Origin: Gracilinema caldarium DSM 7334
Lineage (GTDB): Bacteria > Spirochaetota > Spirochaetia > Treponematales > Breznakiellaceae
Direction of reading: 5' to 3'
DNA: 64,000 bases
NCBI RefSeq assembly: GCF_000219725.1
Contig: NC_015732.1
Coordinates: 868,001-932,000, forward strand
Position 1 is the stretch's first letter, and the number at the start of each line of letters is the position of its first letter. Below the pieces are notes generated by a model. The model was given only the letters and a program-made list of their open reading frames with translations, made no database searches and was not told the DNA's origin. Positions 26,343 to 35,826 of the stretch are shown here, piece after piece. The position numbers and the translations under genes were made by a program.

Positions 26343-27329
26343 ATGGAATATCGGAGACTAGGTTCAGCGGGAGTAAAGGTTTCTGCCCTGTCACTCGGGT
26401 CCTGGGTTACCTATGGGTCTCAGGTTGATATAGATGCCGCGGCGGCGATGCTTAAAGCTGCATATGATCAGGGGGTTAATTTCTTTGATAATGCTGAATC
26501 CTATGCGGGTGGCAAATCTGAAGAAATCATGGGAGCGGCCCTGAAAAAGCTGGGCCTTCGCAGGTCGAGTTATCTGGTCAGTACCAAATTTTACTGGGGA
26601 CTTCATGAAGGTCCAAACGAGAAAAATACCCTGAACCGGAAATATCTCATGCAGGCTATCGATGGTTCTCTGAAACGTTTTGGACTTGAATATGTGGATC
26701 TTGTCTTCTGTCATCGCCCTGATCCCAATACCCCTATGGAAGAGGTCGTTTGGGCGATGAATGATATGGTTGCTTCAGGCAAGGCTCTGTATTGGGGTAC
26801 CTCTGAATGGAGCGCAGAGGAAATCCGTCAGGCCTGGGAAATAGCAGACCGGCGTAATCTTCGTAAGCCCCAAATGGAACAGCCCCAGTACAACCTGCTT
26901 TTTAGAGACCGGGTTGAAAAGGAATATCAGCGGCTTTATGGTGATATTGGCCTTGGACTTACTACATGGAGCCCACTAGCTTCGGGAATTTTATCCGGTA
27001 AATATGCCAAGGGAATTCCCGCCGGTTCCAGGCTATCATTGCCAGGCTATGAGTGGCTCAAGGACCGGTTCCCCCAGGACGTGCTGACTTCGACCGCTGC
27101 CCTGGATCCCATTGCCCGGGATCTGGGTGCCACAGCATCCCAGCTTGCAATTGCCTGGTGTGTGAAAAATCCCCATGTCAGTACGGTCATTACCGGGGCA
27201 AGCCGTCTGGAACAGCTTGATGAAAATCTGAAAGCCCTGGACTTGGTACCAAAACTTACCCAGCCGGTACTCGATGCGATTGACCAGGCCCTTGCTCCGG
27301 CTCTTGCCATCATGAGAAATCACGTATAA
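26343..27329 (+). CDS. Aldo/keto reductase (KCNAB / YghZ-like group)
   Basis: A 328-residue TIM-barrel oxidoreductase that would reduce aldehydes or ketones with NADPH. The AKR tetrad is visible: Asp in NFFDNAESY, Tyr in the same block, Lys in LVSTKFYWG and His in [10 protein letters not shown]. The N-terminus [19 protein letters not shown] (in part) and the C-terminal [16 protein letters not shown] cofactor loop match the potassium-channel-beta-like group. It seems monocistronic, with its own promoter. The substrate is unknown. Confidence 0.9.
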   Translation: MEYRRLGSAGVKVSALSLGSWVTYGSQVDIDAAAAMLKAAYDQGVNFFDNAESYAGGKSEEIMGAALKKLGLRRSSYLVSTKFYWGLHEGPNEKNTLNRKYLMQAIDGSLKRFGLEYVDLVFCHRPDPNTPMEEVVWAMNDMVASGKALYWGTSEWSAEEIRQAWEIADRRNLRKPQMEQPQYNLLFRDRVEKEYQRLYGDIGLGLTTWSPLASGILSGKYAKGIPAGSRLSLPGYEWLKDRFPQDVLTSTAALDPIARDLGATASQLAIAWCVKNPHVSTVITGASRLEQLDENLKALDLVPKLTQPVLDAIDQALAPALAIMRNHV

Positions 27330-27370
27330 AAGGACTGTTATACTAGAGCCTTCATCATCTTGAATAAAAA

Positions 27371-27395
27371 GGGTTTCCTGTTAAGCAGGAAACCC
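27371..27395. terminator. Stem-loop after the aldo-keto reductase gene
   Basis: GGGTTTCCTG and CAGGAAACCC form a perfect 10-bp stem with a 5-base loop. The flank has A5 on the left and no T-run on the right, so the classic U-tract is on the minus transcript. Confidence 0.6.
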
Positions 27396-27455
27396 TAGCA
27401 CGTGTTATACTAGTAAGTGTTATACTGTTAAAAAAGAAGTGATGGAGGCAAAGGT

Positions 27456-28421
27456 ATGAAACGCAGTTTTTTCTTCATATTGATGAGTGTAATAGCTATG
27501 GCGCTGTTTTCCCAGTCCATAGCAAAACCAACGGCTGAGCTCACCCAGTTCCAGATAAAGGCAATTTCTCTCCGTGATGTGACCTTCCAGTTTGAATTGA
27601 CGGTAAGTAATCCCTATCCATTAGGATTAAGTTTCTCAGGCATGACCCTTGACTTTTCAGTAGAAGGTTCTAAGGTCTTCAGTGCCGCTAATCAGGGAGG
27701 TTTTAGTGTACCTGCTAAAGGTAAAAAGTCAAATCAGTTTACAGTCCAATTAGCATACGAAGATATTTATAAGCTCGTTAAAAATTATTCAGAAAAAGAA
27801 TGGCTTAACACAGTAATCAATGGCAAATTGACCATTCCGCTGCCCAAGGTGCCGGGTGTACCGGCAGATATCAGTTTTAACTATAAGCTGGAGAAAAAGA
27901 TTCCTGCCATAAAGCCAGAAGTAGCTATTACCGGTTTTACTGTAACGCCTCCTACTGCGGCAGAAGTATCTGCGGCTTTAGTTAAGGCAGGTAAAAAGGC
28001 AGATCCTGACAAAGCCAGGGGGGCTATCGCGGATGTTTTAGCAGGTAAAAAGCCCGCGGCCCCGGTCATCGACCCGGCCGAATTGGACCTGCCCCTGAAG
28101 GTGAGTTTTACTATCCAAATCCGCAATGATGCCCGGGGGCCCATCAATTTTAATGCGCTCAATTATGAATTGTTTATTAACGGAGAGAGTCTTGTAGTCG
28201 GAGAAAGCAGTTCCATTTCCCAAAAGGGCCAGGAAGTGCTCATTACCGTGGCGAATACCTTTAGTACCAAGAGGCTTACTGCGTCGGTGAAGCGTCTGTT
28301 TACAGATAAAAAGGGCAGTTTCCGGGTGAAGGGAAGTACCAGCATCAAACTGCCCGATGAGATCAGTTCGAAACCGATTCCCCTGGGCTTTGATGAAAAG
28401 GGGGCCTTTACCCTGAAATAA
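27456..28421 (+). CDS. Exported LEA-type-2 (WHy) domain protein
   Basis: A 321-residue protein with a signal peptide (about residues 1-22, ending near SQSIA). Two beta-sandwich LEA_2/WHy-like domains are visible: residues 25-155, with VTFQFELTVSNPYPLGLSFSG, and about 165-315, with VSFTIQIRNDARGPINFNALNY. The N-P-Y-P-L and N-N/D-A patterns are typical of LEA14-like repeats. Such proteins occur in the periplasm of bacteria, and their role is not well defined. Between the domains is a Lys/Ala/Pro-rich linker. GGAGG precedes the ATG, and a terminator follows at 28516. Confidence 0.75.
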   Translation: MKRSFFFILMSVIAMALFSQSIAKPTAELTQFQIKAISLRDVTFQFELTVSNPYPLGLSFSGMTLDFSVEGSKVFSAANQGGFSVPAKGKKSNQFTVQLAYEDIYKLVKNYSEKEWLNTVINGKLTIPLPKVPGVPADISFNYKLEKKIPAIKPEVAITGFTVTPPTAAEVSAALVKAGKKADPDKARGAIADVLAGKKPAAPVIDPAELDLPLKVSFTIQIRNDARGPINFNALNYELFINGESLVVGESSSISQKGQEVLITVANTFSTKRLTASVKRLFTDKKGSFRVKGSTSIKLPDEISSKPIPLGFDEKGAFTLK

Positions 28422-28515
28422 GGGAGTCTTTAAAAACTGAAAGTTTGTGAGGTTCTCATAAACATTTATTTAGTTCTATCTGGTGCCCGCAGTCTATGGC
28501 CAGTTATTCACCGGG

Positions 28516-28546
28516 GGCTCTCCCTGCAGAGCCTTGTAATTTTTTA
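28516..28546 (+). terminator. Rho-independent terminator after the LEA-type gene
   Basis: GGCTCT (28516-28521) pairs with AGAGCC (28528-28533), followed by TTGTAATTTTTT. Confidence 0.65.
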
Positions 28547-28591
28547 ATTTTCCTCTTGTACTGTCCAGAAATTCTTTAGTAGCATACAGGC

Positions 28592-29143
28592 ATGGATGGC
28601 TGGTCACCAATAGAATTTACCTATGATTTACAACTGTTTCGCCTGTCTATTCGTGCCTATTTTTCGATGGTTCATGTTAAGCTCTACCGTGAAGGGGTCT
28701 TGGTATATCGTGAAGGATTCCCCATAGACCTGTGGCAACACAACCACTATAGCCATGAATTTTGGGTACGAATTGACCAGAAGTCATATTGTATTAATAT
28801 AAGATTTGGTAAAACAGATTATTCATCATTGAGCTATAGTGTGGTTGTAAATAATACCCTAGTAGCGGGCGAAGAGCCAAAGAAGCTTGAGCTCATTACT
28901 GATATGGCAGACCTGCAAAAGAAGGAGAAAAACCCCTTTATTATTTCATTTATACTTTTCAGTCCCCTATTTGCTATTCTGATTTCAGATTATATCAATC
29001 ATTCAATGAAAAAACCTCTGGATTATCTTATTATATGGATTCTTACGTTGACGATTAGTCAGACTATAGAAATGTTTTTTCAGAAAGCAGCTCAGCTTTT
29101 TAAACGGCTTATAGCAATAATCAATCGATTCGGTGTGGAATAA
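28592..29143 (+). CDS. Small membrane protein of unknown function
   Basis: I do not recognise this 183-residue protein. Residues 1-105 are a soluble, beta-rich region with two similar YREG turns (LYREGVLVYREGF). Residues 120-165 hold two hydrophobic segments (FIISFILFSPLFAILIS and YLIIWILTLTISQTIEMFF), so the protein is probably anchored by a C-terminal hairpin. A -10-like TAGCAT (28580-28585) ends 6 bases before the ATG and no Shine-Dalgarno is present; the -35 TTGTAC would need an 18-bp spacer. Base use is AT-rich. Confidence 0.6.
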   Translation: MDGWSPIEFTYDLQLFRLSIRAYFSMVHVKLYREGVLVYREGFPIDLWQHNHYSHEFWVRIDQKSYCINIRFGKTDYSSLSYSVVVNNTLVAGEEPKKLELITDMADLQKKEKNPFIISFILFSPLFAILISDYINHSMKKPLDYLIIWILTLTISQTIEMFFQKAAQLFKRLIAIINRFGVE

Positions 29144-29183
29144 ATAAAATACAGAAATTTTTGTTGTTTATTGAAAATTTTAA

Positions 29184-29212
29184 TTGACAAAAAGAAAAAG
29201 CCATCCCATAAT
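29184..29212 (+). promoter_or_regulatory. Promoter of the ribose operon
   Basis: TTGACA at 29184-29189, 17-bp spacer, CATAAT at 29207-29212. It leads straight into an operator and the rbsR gene. Confidence 0.8.
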
Positions 29213-29224
29213 GTGTAAAGGATA

Positions 29225-29238
29225 TGGAAGCGGTTACA
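29225..29238 (+). promoter_or_regulatory. LacI-family (cre-like) operator over the rbsR ribosome site
   Basis: TGGAAGCGGTTACA matches the pattern TGWAANCGNTNWCA at all but one position, with the central CG. It covers the GGAAG Shine-Dalgarno and ends one base before the ATG, so a bound RbsR would block the operon just downstream of its promoter. Confidence 0.6.
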
Positions 29239-29239
29239 T

Positions 29240-30214
29240 ATGTCTACCATGTATGATGTGGCACAACAGGCCGGTGTCTCAGTTGCTACGGTTTCTCGAT
29301 ATTTTAATGGAGGCTATGTGAGCCCTGCGGCTCGAGAAGCGATTGATGCTGCGGTGAATGTTTTAGCCTATAAACCAAACCGGATAGCCCGGACCCTTTC
29401 AAATAAATCATCCCAAATCATTGGACTTGTAGTTCCGAGTGTTACAAACCCATTTTTTCCTGAACTTGCACGGGCTGTAGAAGGCGAAGCGAGTAGAAAG
29501 GGGTACCAGGTAGTGCTTTGTAACGCAGAGGGTTCTATAGAAAAGGAGAAAGCCTTTATCGATTCCCTGACTTCGAGTTTTGCAAGCGGGATTATTTCTT
29601 CCACCGGAAATTGTGGGGATTATTATGAAAAAAATGGTATCCCGGTAGTATCGGTTGATCGTGAACTGGGCACTGGCGCACCTCATGTTACCTCAGATAA
29701 TTATTTTGGTGGAAAAATCGTTTGCGAACATTTACTAGAGCGGGGTTGTCAAAAGTTGGCATTTATTGGGGCATCTGTTGAGTCGACCAGTCAGCGATAT
29801 CGTCGTGAAGGTTTTTTTGATAAAGCGACACAGATGGGGCTTCCCATGCCAGCGCTCTTTACTGCCGATGAGACCGATGAATATCAAATCTTGAATAAAG
29901 AGGGAGAGCAGCTTTCGGTTTATGACGGTATCTTTGCATGGAACGATTTTGCTGCAATTCAGGCAATTCGGTCTTTGCATCAGGTGGGGGTAAATGTTCC
30001 TCAACAAGCTCTTGTGGTTGGATTTGATGATATACATATTGCAAAATTGTATACCCCATCACTTAGTACTGTTGCTCAACCAATTTATGAAATGGGTCGA
30101 GCAGCGACAGAGTTACTATTACGGCAAATTGCTGGTGAGAAGTTACAAGGTGTTACCTATTTGTTAAGCGTTTCTCTTATAGAACGAGAAACAACGAGGC
30201 ACAAAGTAGTATAA
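29240..30214 (+). CDS. rbsR: LacI-family repressor of the ribose operon
   Basis: A 324-residue LacI/GalR regulator. The N-terminal helix-turn-helix (YDVAQQAGVSVATVSRYFNG) and hinge (KPNRIARTLSNK) are followed by a periplasmic-binding-protein-like effector domain with IGLVVPSVTNPFF and the C-terminal DDIHIAKLYTPSLSTVAQP block. Being first in an operon with all ribose genes, it is taken as RbsR, which would release DNA on binding ribose. The operator overlaps its own ribosome site, which implies autoregulation. The gene order R-D-A-C-B-K places the regulator first. Confidence 0.9.
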   Translation: MSTMYDVAQQAGVSVATVSRYFNGGYVSPAAREAIDAAVNVLAYKPNRIARTLSNKSSQIIGLVVPSVTNPFFPELARAVEGEASRKGYQVVLCNAEGSIEKEKAFIDSLTSSFASGIISSTGNCGDYYEKNGIPVVSVDRELGTGAPHVTSDNYFGGKIVCEHLLERGCQKLAFIGASVESTSQRYRREGFFDKATQMGLPMPALFTADETDEYQILNKEGEQLSVYDGIFAWNDFAAIQAIRSLHQVGVNVPQQALVVGFDDIHIAKLYTPSLSTVAQPIYEMGRAATELLLRQIAGEKLQGVTYLLSVSLIERETTRHKVV

Positions 30215-30245
30215 GCGCAATATAAGTCGAGTGAGGAGGAAGTTG

Positions 30246-30641
30246 ATGAAAAAGCTAGGGATTTTGAATTCTGCAATTGCTACTGTTCTAGCCCATATGG
30301 GACATACTGATATGATCACTATTGCTGATTGTGGATTACCAATTCCGGATACAACCCAACGAATCGATCTAGCGGTGAAGAAGGGACTTCCTTCATTTTT
30401 AGATGTGCTTGATGCGGTTCGTGAAGATATGGTTGTTGAAAAGATAACTCTGGCAGAGGAGATAAAAATTTATAATGCAGAAATGTACAATAAAATAAAA
30501 AATCGTTTTCCCAATGTCGTAATTCAATTTATAAGCCATGAGGAGTTCAAAGTCTTAACAGTACAATCTAAAGCGGTCATTCGGACCGGAGAGGCTAGCC
30601 CCTATGCTAACATCGTTCTTCATTCTGGTGTCAATTTTTGA
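30246..30641 (+). CDS. rbsD: D-ribose pyranase
   Basis: A 131-residue RbsD that interconverts pyranose and furanose forms of ribose so that ribokinase can use it. Conserved blocks: MKKLGILNSAIATVLAHMGHTD with the catalytic His, IADCGLPIP, and the end ASPYANIVLHSGV. The ATG at 30246 lies 5 bases after GGAGGA. An in-frame GTG at 30231 overlaps that site and is rejected. Confidence 0.95.
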   Translation: MKKLGILNSAIATVLAHMGHTDMITIADCGLPIPDTTQRIDLAVKKGLPSFLDVLDAVREDMVVEKITLAEEIKIYNAEMYNKIKNRFPNVVIQFISHEEFKVLTVQSKAVIRTGEASPYANIVLHSGVNF

Positions 30642-30650
30642 GGGTAACCT

Positions 30651-32126
30651 ATGAAATTAGAAATGTTAGGGATCTGTAAAAGCTTTGGTCCTATTCAGGT
30701 ATTAAAAAATATGAAACTTGAGATTTTACCCGGTGAGATTCATGCATTGGTTGGAGAAAATGGAGCCGGTAAATCAACCTTAATGAAAATTGTCGGTGGG
30801 GTTATTCAAAAAGATGCAGGGGAAATTCGGATTAATGACAAGCTTGTAGAGATTAATAAGGTTCGGGATGCTGAACGGTTAGGAATTGCTATTATACATC
30901 AAGAGTTGAGTGTAATTCCCGATATGACCATTACTGAAAATGTTTTTCTTGGTAATGAACTACGTACTCTTTGGGGGTTGGTGGACGAAAAAACAATGAA
31001 TCGGGAGGTGACAAAGGTTCTTGGTAAATTAGGGCTGGATGTTAACCCAAAAGAACGCTGTAAAAATTTGGGAGTTGGCCAATTACAGTTAGTTGAAATC
31101 GCGAAAGCCCTTATCCATAGAGCTCAACTTATTGTTATGGATGAACCAACCAGCGCCTTAACTGACTACGAAATTGAAAGACTATTTACCATTATACGGT
31201 CCTTAAAACAGGATGGGGTGTCCTTCGTGTATATATCCCATCGTTTGGAAGAGCTCTTCACCATTTGTGATCGTCTTACTGTTTTACGGGACGGTGAATA
31301 TATTGGAACATCAACTATTAAGGAGCTTTCATTTAATCAAGTTATATCTATGATGGTTGGACGAGAAATTGGAGATCGATTTCCTAAAAAGACCAATAGA
31401 CCCGGTGCAACTATACTAGAAGTTCACAATTTAAGTAGTACCAGTAAATTTCATAACATTTCTTTTAACCTGAGAAGGGGCGAAATTCTTGGAATAGCAG
31501 GTCTCATGGGAGCTGGTAGAACAGAGCTTGTTCGTGCGCTATTTGGTGCAGAACCAGCAGATTCAGGAGAAATTTGGCTAAACGGAAAACGTGTTACCAT
31601 CAAATCCCCAAAAGACGCAATGGCCCTTGGTTTGGGGTTTGTGACCGAAGATCGAAAAACTGAAGGGCTGTTTATAGACTTTTCATTGCATTTTAACATT
31701 ATCGCAACAAATTTTAAAAAATTGTCAACTTATGGGCTATTACATCAACAAAGGATTGTCCCCTACGTGGAGTCGCTTATCCAATCATTACGGGTTAAAA
31801 CATCATCTATCTATGAAACTGCTAAAAATCTATCCGGAGGCAATCAACAAAAAGTGGTGGTTGCCAAGTGGCTTGGAAGAAAACCTACCATACTTATTTT
31901 AGATGAACCAACCAGGGGTGTTGATGTGGGAGCAAAACGAGAAATTTATGAAATCATGAATGATTTGGCACATCAGGGTGTTTCTATCATTATGGTTTCC
32001 AGTGAGTTACCAGAAATAGTTGGTATGAGTGATCGTGTGTTGGTGCTCAGGCTTGGACATCAGGCCGGGATGCTTGAATCTGATATTACCCAGGAACGTA
32101 TTATGAGCCTGGCTACGGGAGTATAA
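30651..32126 (+). CDS. rbsA: Ribose ABC transporter, double ATP-binding protein
   Basis: 491 residues with two ABC domains, as is typical of pentose importers. The first has Walker A GENGAGKST and signature LGVGQLQLVEIAKAL. The second has a degenerate GLMGAGRTEL loop and signature LSGGNQQKVVVAKWL, with Walker B ILILDEPTRGVDVGAK. The degenerate second Walker A is normal for this subfamily. It follows rbsD by 9 bases and is spaced 2 bases from rbsC. Confidence 0.95.
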   Translation: MKLEMLGICKSFGPIQVLKNMKLEILPGEIHALVGENGAGKSTLMKIVGGVIQKDAGEIRINDKLVEINKVRDAERLGIAIIHQELSVIPDMTITENVFLGNELRTLWGLVDEKTMNREVTKVLGKLGLDVNPKERCKNLGVGQLQLVEIAKALIHRAQLIVMDEPTSALTDYEIERLFTIIRSLKQDGVSFVYISHRLEELFTICDRLTVLRDGEYIGTSTIKELSFNQVISMMVGREIGDRFPKKTNRPGATILEVHNLSSTSKFHNISFNLRRGEILGIAGLMGAGRTELVRALFGAEPADSGEIWLNGKRVTIKSPKDAMALGLGFVTEDRKTEGLFIDFSLHFNIIATNFKKLSTYGLLHQQRIVPYVESLIQSLRVKTSSIYETAKNLSGGNQQKVVVAKWLGRKPTILILDEPTRGVDVGAKREIYEIMNDLAHQGVSIIMVSSELPEIVGMSDRVLVLRLGHQAGMLESDITQERIMSLATGV

Positions 32127-32128
32127 CT

Positions 32129-33061
32129 ATGAAACAATTTCATTTTACAATTCCTCAGCAGTATAGTTCATTAATTGGATTACTTTTATTAGGTCTTCTC
32201 TTGTCTATTCTTTCCCCTCATTTTTTAACGATTTCTAATCTAATGAATATTTTGAATCAGGTTTCGTTAAATGGACTTGTAGCTGTTGGTATGACCTTTG
32301 TAATCCTTTCAGGAGGCATAGATCTTTCTGTAGGATCCGTGCTAGCACTATCCGGAGCACTTGTTGCAACCCTGCTTAAATCTGGTATATCTGATGTTGT
32401 ATCCATAGTAATCGCAGTTATCTTAGGATCTCTCTTTGGACTTTTGAACGGTGTCTTTATTTCTTTTTTTAATCTTCAACCATTTATCGTATCTATGGCA
32501 TTTATGACCATGTTTAGAGGTGCTACGTTTGTATTTACACAGGGGCGACCGATTACCGGCCTGGGTGATAGTGGCATGTTTGTCGCTGTTGGTCGCGGTG
32601 AGATTGTAGGTGTGCCCTGGTCTGGCATTATTCTTCTTATATCCTTTATAGCTACAGCCTTTATTCTTAATAAGACTGTGTATGGTAAGGGAATTTATGC
32701 AATTGGTGGTAATGCCGAAGCAGCTCGTCTTTCAGGTTTACCAGTAAAACGGCTTAGGGCAAGTGTATACGCTATTTCTGGTTTTTTCGCCGCTTTGGCA
32801 AGCATTATTCTTACGTCGAGACTCGATTCTGCACAACCTTTGGCCGGCCAAGGCTATGAACTGGATGCGATCGCCGCGGTTGTACTTGGCGGTACCAGCC
32901 TATCTGGTGGCAGGGGCTATATGGTCGGTACCATTATCGGTGCTTTTATCATTGGTATTCTTAACAATGGTCTAAACCTGTTGGAAGTATCTTCATTTTA
33001 CCAACAGATAGTTAAAGGTGCAGTCATTTTATTGGCGGTCCTTTTAGATCGCCGGAAATGA
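32129..33061 (+). CDS. rbsC: Ribose ABC transporter permease
   Basis: 310 residues with 8-10 hydrophobic segments. Typical RbsC landmarks include VAVGMTFVILSGGIDLSVGS, VYGKGIYAIGGNAEAARLSGL and DAIAAVVLGGTSLSGG, all near known conserved loops. It forms the membrane channel with RbsA and RbsB. It is separated by two bases from rbsA, with no independent ribosome site needed. Confidence 0.95.
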   Translation: MKQFHFTIPQQYSSLIGLLLLGLLLSILSPHFLTISNLMNILNQVSLNGLVAVGMTFVILSGGIDLSVGSVLALSGALVATLLKSGISDVVSIVIAVILGSLFGLLNGVFISFFNLQPFIVSMAFMTMFRGATFVFTQGRPITGLGDSGMFVAVGRGEIVGVPWSGIILLISFIATAFILNKTVYGKGIYAIGGNAEAARLSGLPVKRLRASVYAISGFFAALASIILTSRLDSAQPLAGQGYELDAIAAVVLGGTSLSGGRGYMVGTIIGAFIIGILNNGLNLLEVSSFYQQIVKGAVILLAVLLDRRK

Positions 33062-33081
33062 TACATTGAGAGGAGGAAGCT

Positions 33082-33969
33082 ATGAAAAAGCTTCGGACAG
33101 TAACTCTTGTCGCATTGGCAGGAGCAGCAATTCTTATCGGTTGCGGCGGAACAAGTGCTCCGTCCAAAAAAATCGGTCTCGCCATTTCAACATTGAACAA
33201 CCCCTTCTTTGTAACCCTTAAGGAAGGAGCAGAGGCGAAGGCTAAGGAATTGGGTTATGAGTTGGTGGTTACCGATGCCCAGGATGATCCTGCTAAGCAG
33301 GCTGGCCAAATTGATGACTTGATTCAAAAAAAGGTCAGTATCATTTTGTTGAATCCCTGCAACTCTGATGCAGCAAAGACCATGGTAGAAAAGGCTACAA
33401 AGGCAAAAATACCCGTCATTTCTGTTGACCGGGGTGTCAATGGTGCTACTGTCCTTTCTCATATTGCATCCGATAATGTGGCGGGCGGTGTAATGGCTGG
33501 TGAAGAACTACTTGCTTTGGTAGGAGAGGGCGCAAAAGTCGTAGAACTTCAGGGAATTCCTGGCGCTTCTGCTACAGTAGACCGGGGAACTGGTTTCCAT
33601 CAGGCCGTTGATGGTAAATTAAATGTTGTAGCTAGCCAGAGTGCGGACTTTAATCGAGACAAAGGCTTTACAGTCATGCAGAATATCATCCAGGCAAACA
33701 AGGATATTAAAGGTGTTTTTGCCCATAATGATGAAATGGCCCTTGGTGCTGTTCAGGCCTTGGAAGCTGTAGGCATGAAGACTGTGGTTGTTATCGGTTT
33801 TGATGCAACCGATGATGCTGTTGCAGCGGTAAAAGCAGGAAGAATGAAGGCCACTGTTGCCCAAAAACCTGCTCTTATTGGTTCAATGGCAGTAGATACG
33901 GCGGTTAAATATCTGAAGGGTGAAACCGTATCTGCAAAGATCCCCGTACCGCTTGAACTGGTAAAATAA
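33082..33969 (+). CDS. rbsB: Ribose-binding lipoprotein
   Basis: A 295-residue binding protein with signal sequence and lipobox LIGC (Cys21), so it is lipid-anchored rather than free in the periplasm. Conserved features: KIGLAISTLNNPFFVTLKEGA, DAQDDPAKQAGQIDDLI, SVDRGV and GVFAHNDEMALGAVQALE, as in RbsB. AGAGGAGG precedes the ATG. Confidence 0.95.
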   Translation: MKKLRTVTLVALAGAAILIGCGGTSAPSKKIGLAISTLNNPFFVTLKEGAEAKAKELGYELVVTDAQDDPAKQAGQIDDLIQKKVSIILLNPCNSDAAKTMVEKATKAKIPVISVDRGVNGATVLSHIASDNVAGGVMAGEELLALVGEGAKVVELQGIPGASATVDRGTGFHQAVDGKLNVVASQSADFNRDKGFTVMQNIIQANKDIKGVFAHNDEMALGAVQALEAVGMKTVVVIGFDATDDAVAAVKAGRMKATVAQKPALIGSMAVDTAVKYLKGETVSAKIPVPLELVK

Positions 33970-33994
33970 GCTAAATACTTTTAGGAGTCCCCCC

Positions 33995-34867
33995 ATGCGC
34001 ATGCTTAACTTTGGTTCACTAAATATAGACTATGTATACCGGGTTGATACCTTTTTAAAGCCTGGTGAAACCAAGGCGGCGAAATCCCGTGCTGTTTTTG
34101 CAGGGGGCAAAGGTTTGAACCAATCCCTCGCCATGGCAAAGGCGGGTCTTCCGGTCTATCATGCGGGTAAAGTTGGTGCAGAGGGGGACTACCTGGTTGA
34201 TACGCTACAAAAGGGTGGGGTAAATACGAGCCTTATCGGTCGTTCCGATGAGCCTTCGGGGCATACCATAATACAGGTGGACGACCAGGGGCGGAACTGC
34301 ATCCTTCTTTTTGGTGGAGCAAACCAGGATATAGATGAAACCTATATTGATGAGGTCCTTGCTTCTTTTGGCCAGGGGGATTACCTGGTATTGCAAAACG
34401 AGATTTCCCTGGTACCTCTTATTATTGAAAAGGCAAAAGCTCAAGGACTTTTCATCATCCTCAATCCCTCACCATATACAAAAGAAATTCTTACCTATCC
34501 CCTGGAATTCATCGATATGTTCCTGTTAAACGAAATTGAAGCCGAGGGTTTTACGGGGCAGACGGACCCTCGCAAAGCTCTGGATGCACTCTGTACCCGA
34601 TTCCCCCATGCTCACATGGTACTCACCCTTGGCGAGAAGGGCGCTCTTTGGGGACGGGGTACCGAAGTCCTGTTCCAAAAAGCCTACCCGGTTAAGGCTG
34701 TGGACACCACCGCCGCAGGGGATACCTTTTCCGGCTATTTTATTGCCGGTCTTGTGGAAGGCCTTGCTGTGTCCCAGTCCCTGGACCTGGCTGCCCGGGC
34801 GGCTTCGCTTTGTGTCAGCAGGCCCGGTGCTGCAGATTCCATCCCATGGCGGCGGGAGCTGGGATAA
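33995..34867 (+). CDS. rbsK: Ribokinase
   Basis: A PfkB-family sugar kinase of 290 residues that phosphorylates ribose to ribose 5-phosphate. Blocks: FGSLNIDYVYRVD, the substrate loop FAGGKGLNQSLAMAKAG, and the ATP/anion-hole motif DTTAAGDTFSGYF with the catalytic Asp. TAGGAG precedes the ATG. It closes the operon, and no clear terminator is visible before the next gene. Confidence 0.94.
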   Translation: MRMLNFGSLNIDYVYRVDTFLKPGETKAAKSRAVFAGGKGLNQSLAMAKAGLPVYHAGKVGAEGDYLVDTLQKGGVNTSLIGRSDEPSGHTIIQVDDQGRNCILLFGGANQDIDETYIDEVLASFGQGDYLVLQNEISLVPLIIEKAKAQGLFIILNPSPYTKEILTYPLEFIDMFLLNEIEAEGFTGQTDPRKALDALCTRFPHAHMVLTLGEKGALWGRGTEVLFQKAYPVKAVDTTAAGDTFSGYFIAGLVEGLAVSQSLDLAARAASLCVSRPGAADSIPWRRELG

Positions 34868-34954
34868 AGCCTAAAACCGGCCAGCCCTTCATCAATTTGG
34901 AATTTCCAGTTCTTTACTGCAACCTTCGCACTTGAATGGTAGTCAAAATAAATT

Positions 34955-35773
34955 ATGAAACAAGTACCACGACACGTTCGCTCCTTTGAGGCCCGTTATT
35001 ATGAGCTGGATAACCAGGGGGAACTAATCCCTACTGCGCTGATAAGTTTGTTCGAAGAAACGGCTGTTTCCCATTTGGGTATCACCGGGTGGAATGTATA
35101 CCGTCTCCTGGATGCCGGTTTTTGTTGGATTCTTTTGCAGGGTAGTTTTTCTATGATTCGATACCCTCGTTACGGCGAGCGGTTCACCATAGAAACCTGG
35201 GTCCCAGCTCAGCGGCACTTTTATGGTCTCAGACAATTCGAGATAAAGGATGCACAGGGCCTAAACATCGGTAGTGCCCAGTCGATTTGGCTTTTCTATG
35301 ATATAGGACGGCAACGACCTGCCACTCCTCTTACGGAAATTCTAGAGATTTGGCAGCCTGATCCCGCCCTTGTTCTACACCGGGAAACCTATTCCATAGA
35401 TCTACCGGAAAACGTGAGCGAGTTGCCAGACTTTGAAAGATTCCGTATTCAGCCCTGCGAAGTCCGCAGTTTCGATATTGATACCAATAACCATGTTAAC
35501 CATGTGCGATACATCGAATGGGTTCTCGATTCGGTTCCAACTGAGATTCGTCAGAAGTATCGGCTCAGATCTCTGAAAGGCCAGTATTTGCACGAAATAG
35601 TACTTGGCCAGCAGGTTTTACCCTATGCCAAAAAACAGGAACAAAATTCTCTACAGATTGATGAAGTGACCCTGCTTTTGGCGGTATATGCGGGAATCAA
35701 TAGTGCCCATTTAGCTCATCAAGATTCCCGCCTTGCTGCCAGTGCTATAAGCAACTGGGTTCTAAAAGCTTAA
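34955..35773 (+). CDS. Acyl-ACP thioesterase (FatA/FatB type)
   Basis: A 272-residue double hot-dog protein that would release fatty acids from acyl carrier protein. The first hot-dog half covers about residues 8-140 with EETAVSHLGITG and LLQGSFSMIRYPRYGERFTIETW. The second starts near 160 and carries the hallmark DTNNHVNHVRYIEW, where Asn and His are part of the catalytic network, later followed by Glu in the strand with YLHEIVLGQ. It is monocistronic, and no Shine-Dalgarno is visible before its ATG. Confidence 0.85.
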   Translation: MKQVPRHVRSFEARYYELDNQGELIPTALISLFEETAVSHLGITGWNVYRLLDAGFCWILLQGSFSMIRYPRYGERFTIETWVPAQRHFYGLRQFEIKDAQGLNIGSAQSIWLFYDIGRQRPATPLTEILEIWQPDPALVLHRETYSIDLPENVSELPDFERFRIQPCEVRSFDIDTNNHVNHVRYIEWVLDSVPTEIRQKYRLRSLKGQYLHEIVLGQQVLPYAKKQEQNSLQIDEVTLLLAVYAGINSAHLAHQDSRLAASAISNWVLKA

Positions 35774-35826
35774 AAAGAGACCTCCCCTGTGAGATTTTAA
35801 AAAAAAGCAACCGTATATAATATATA

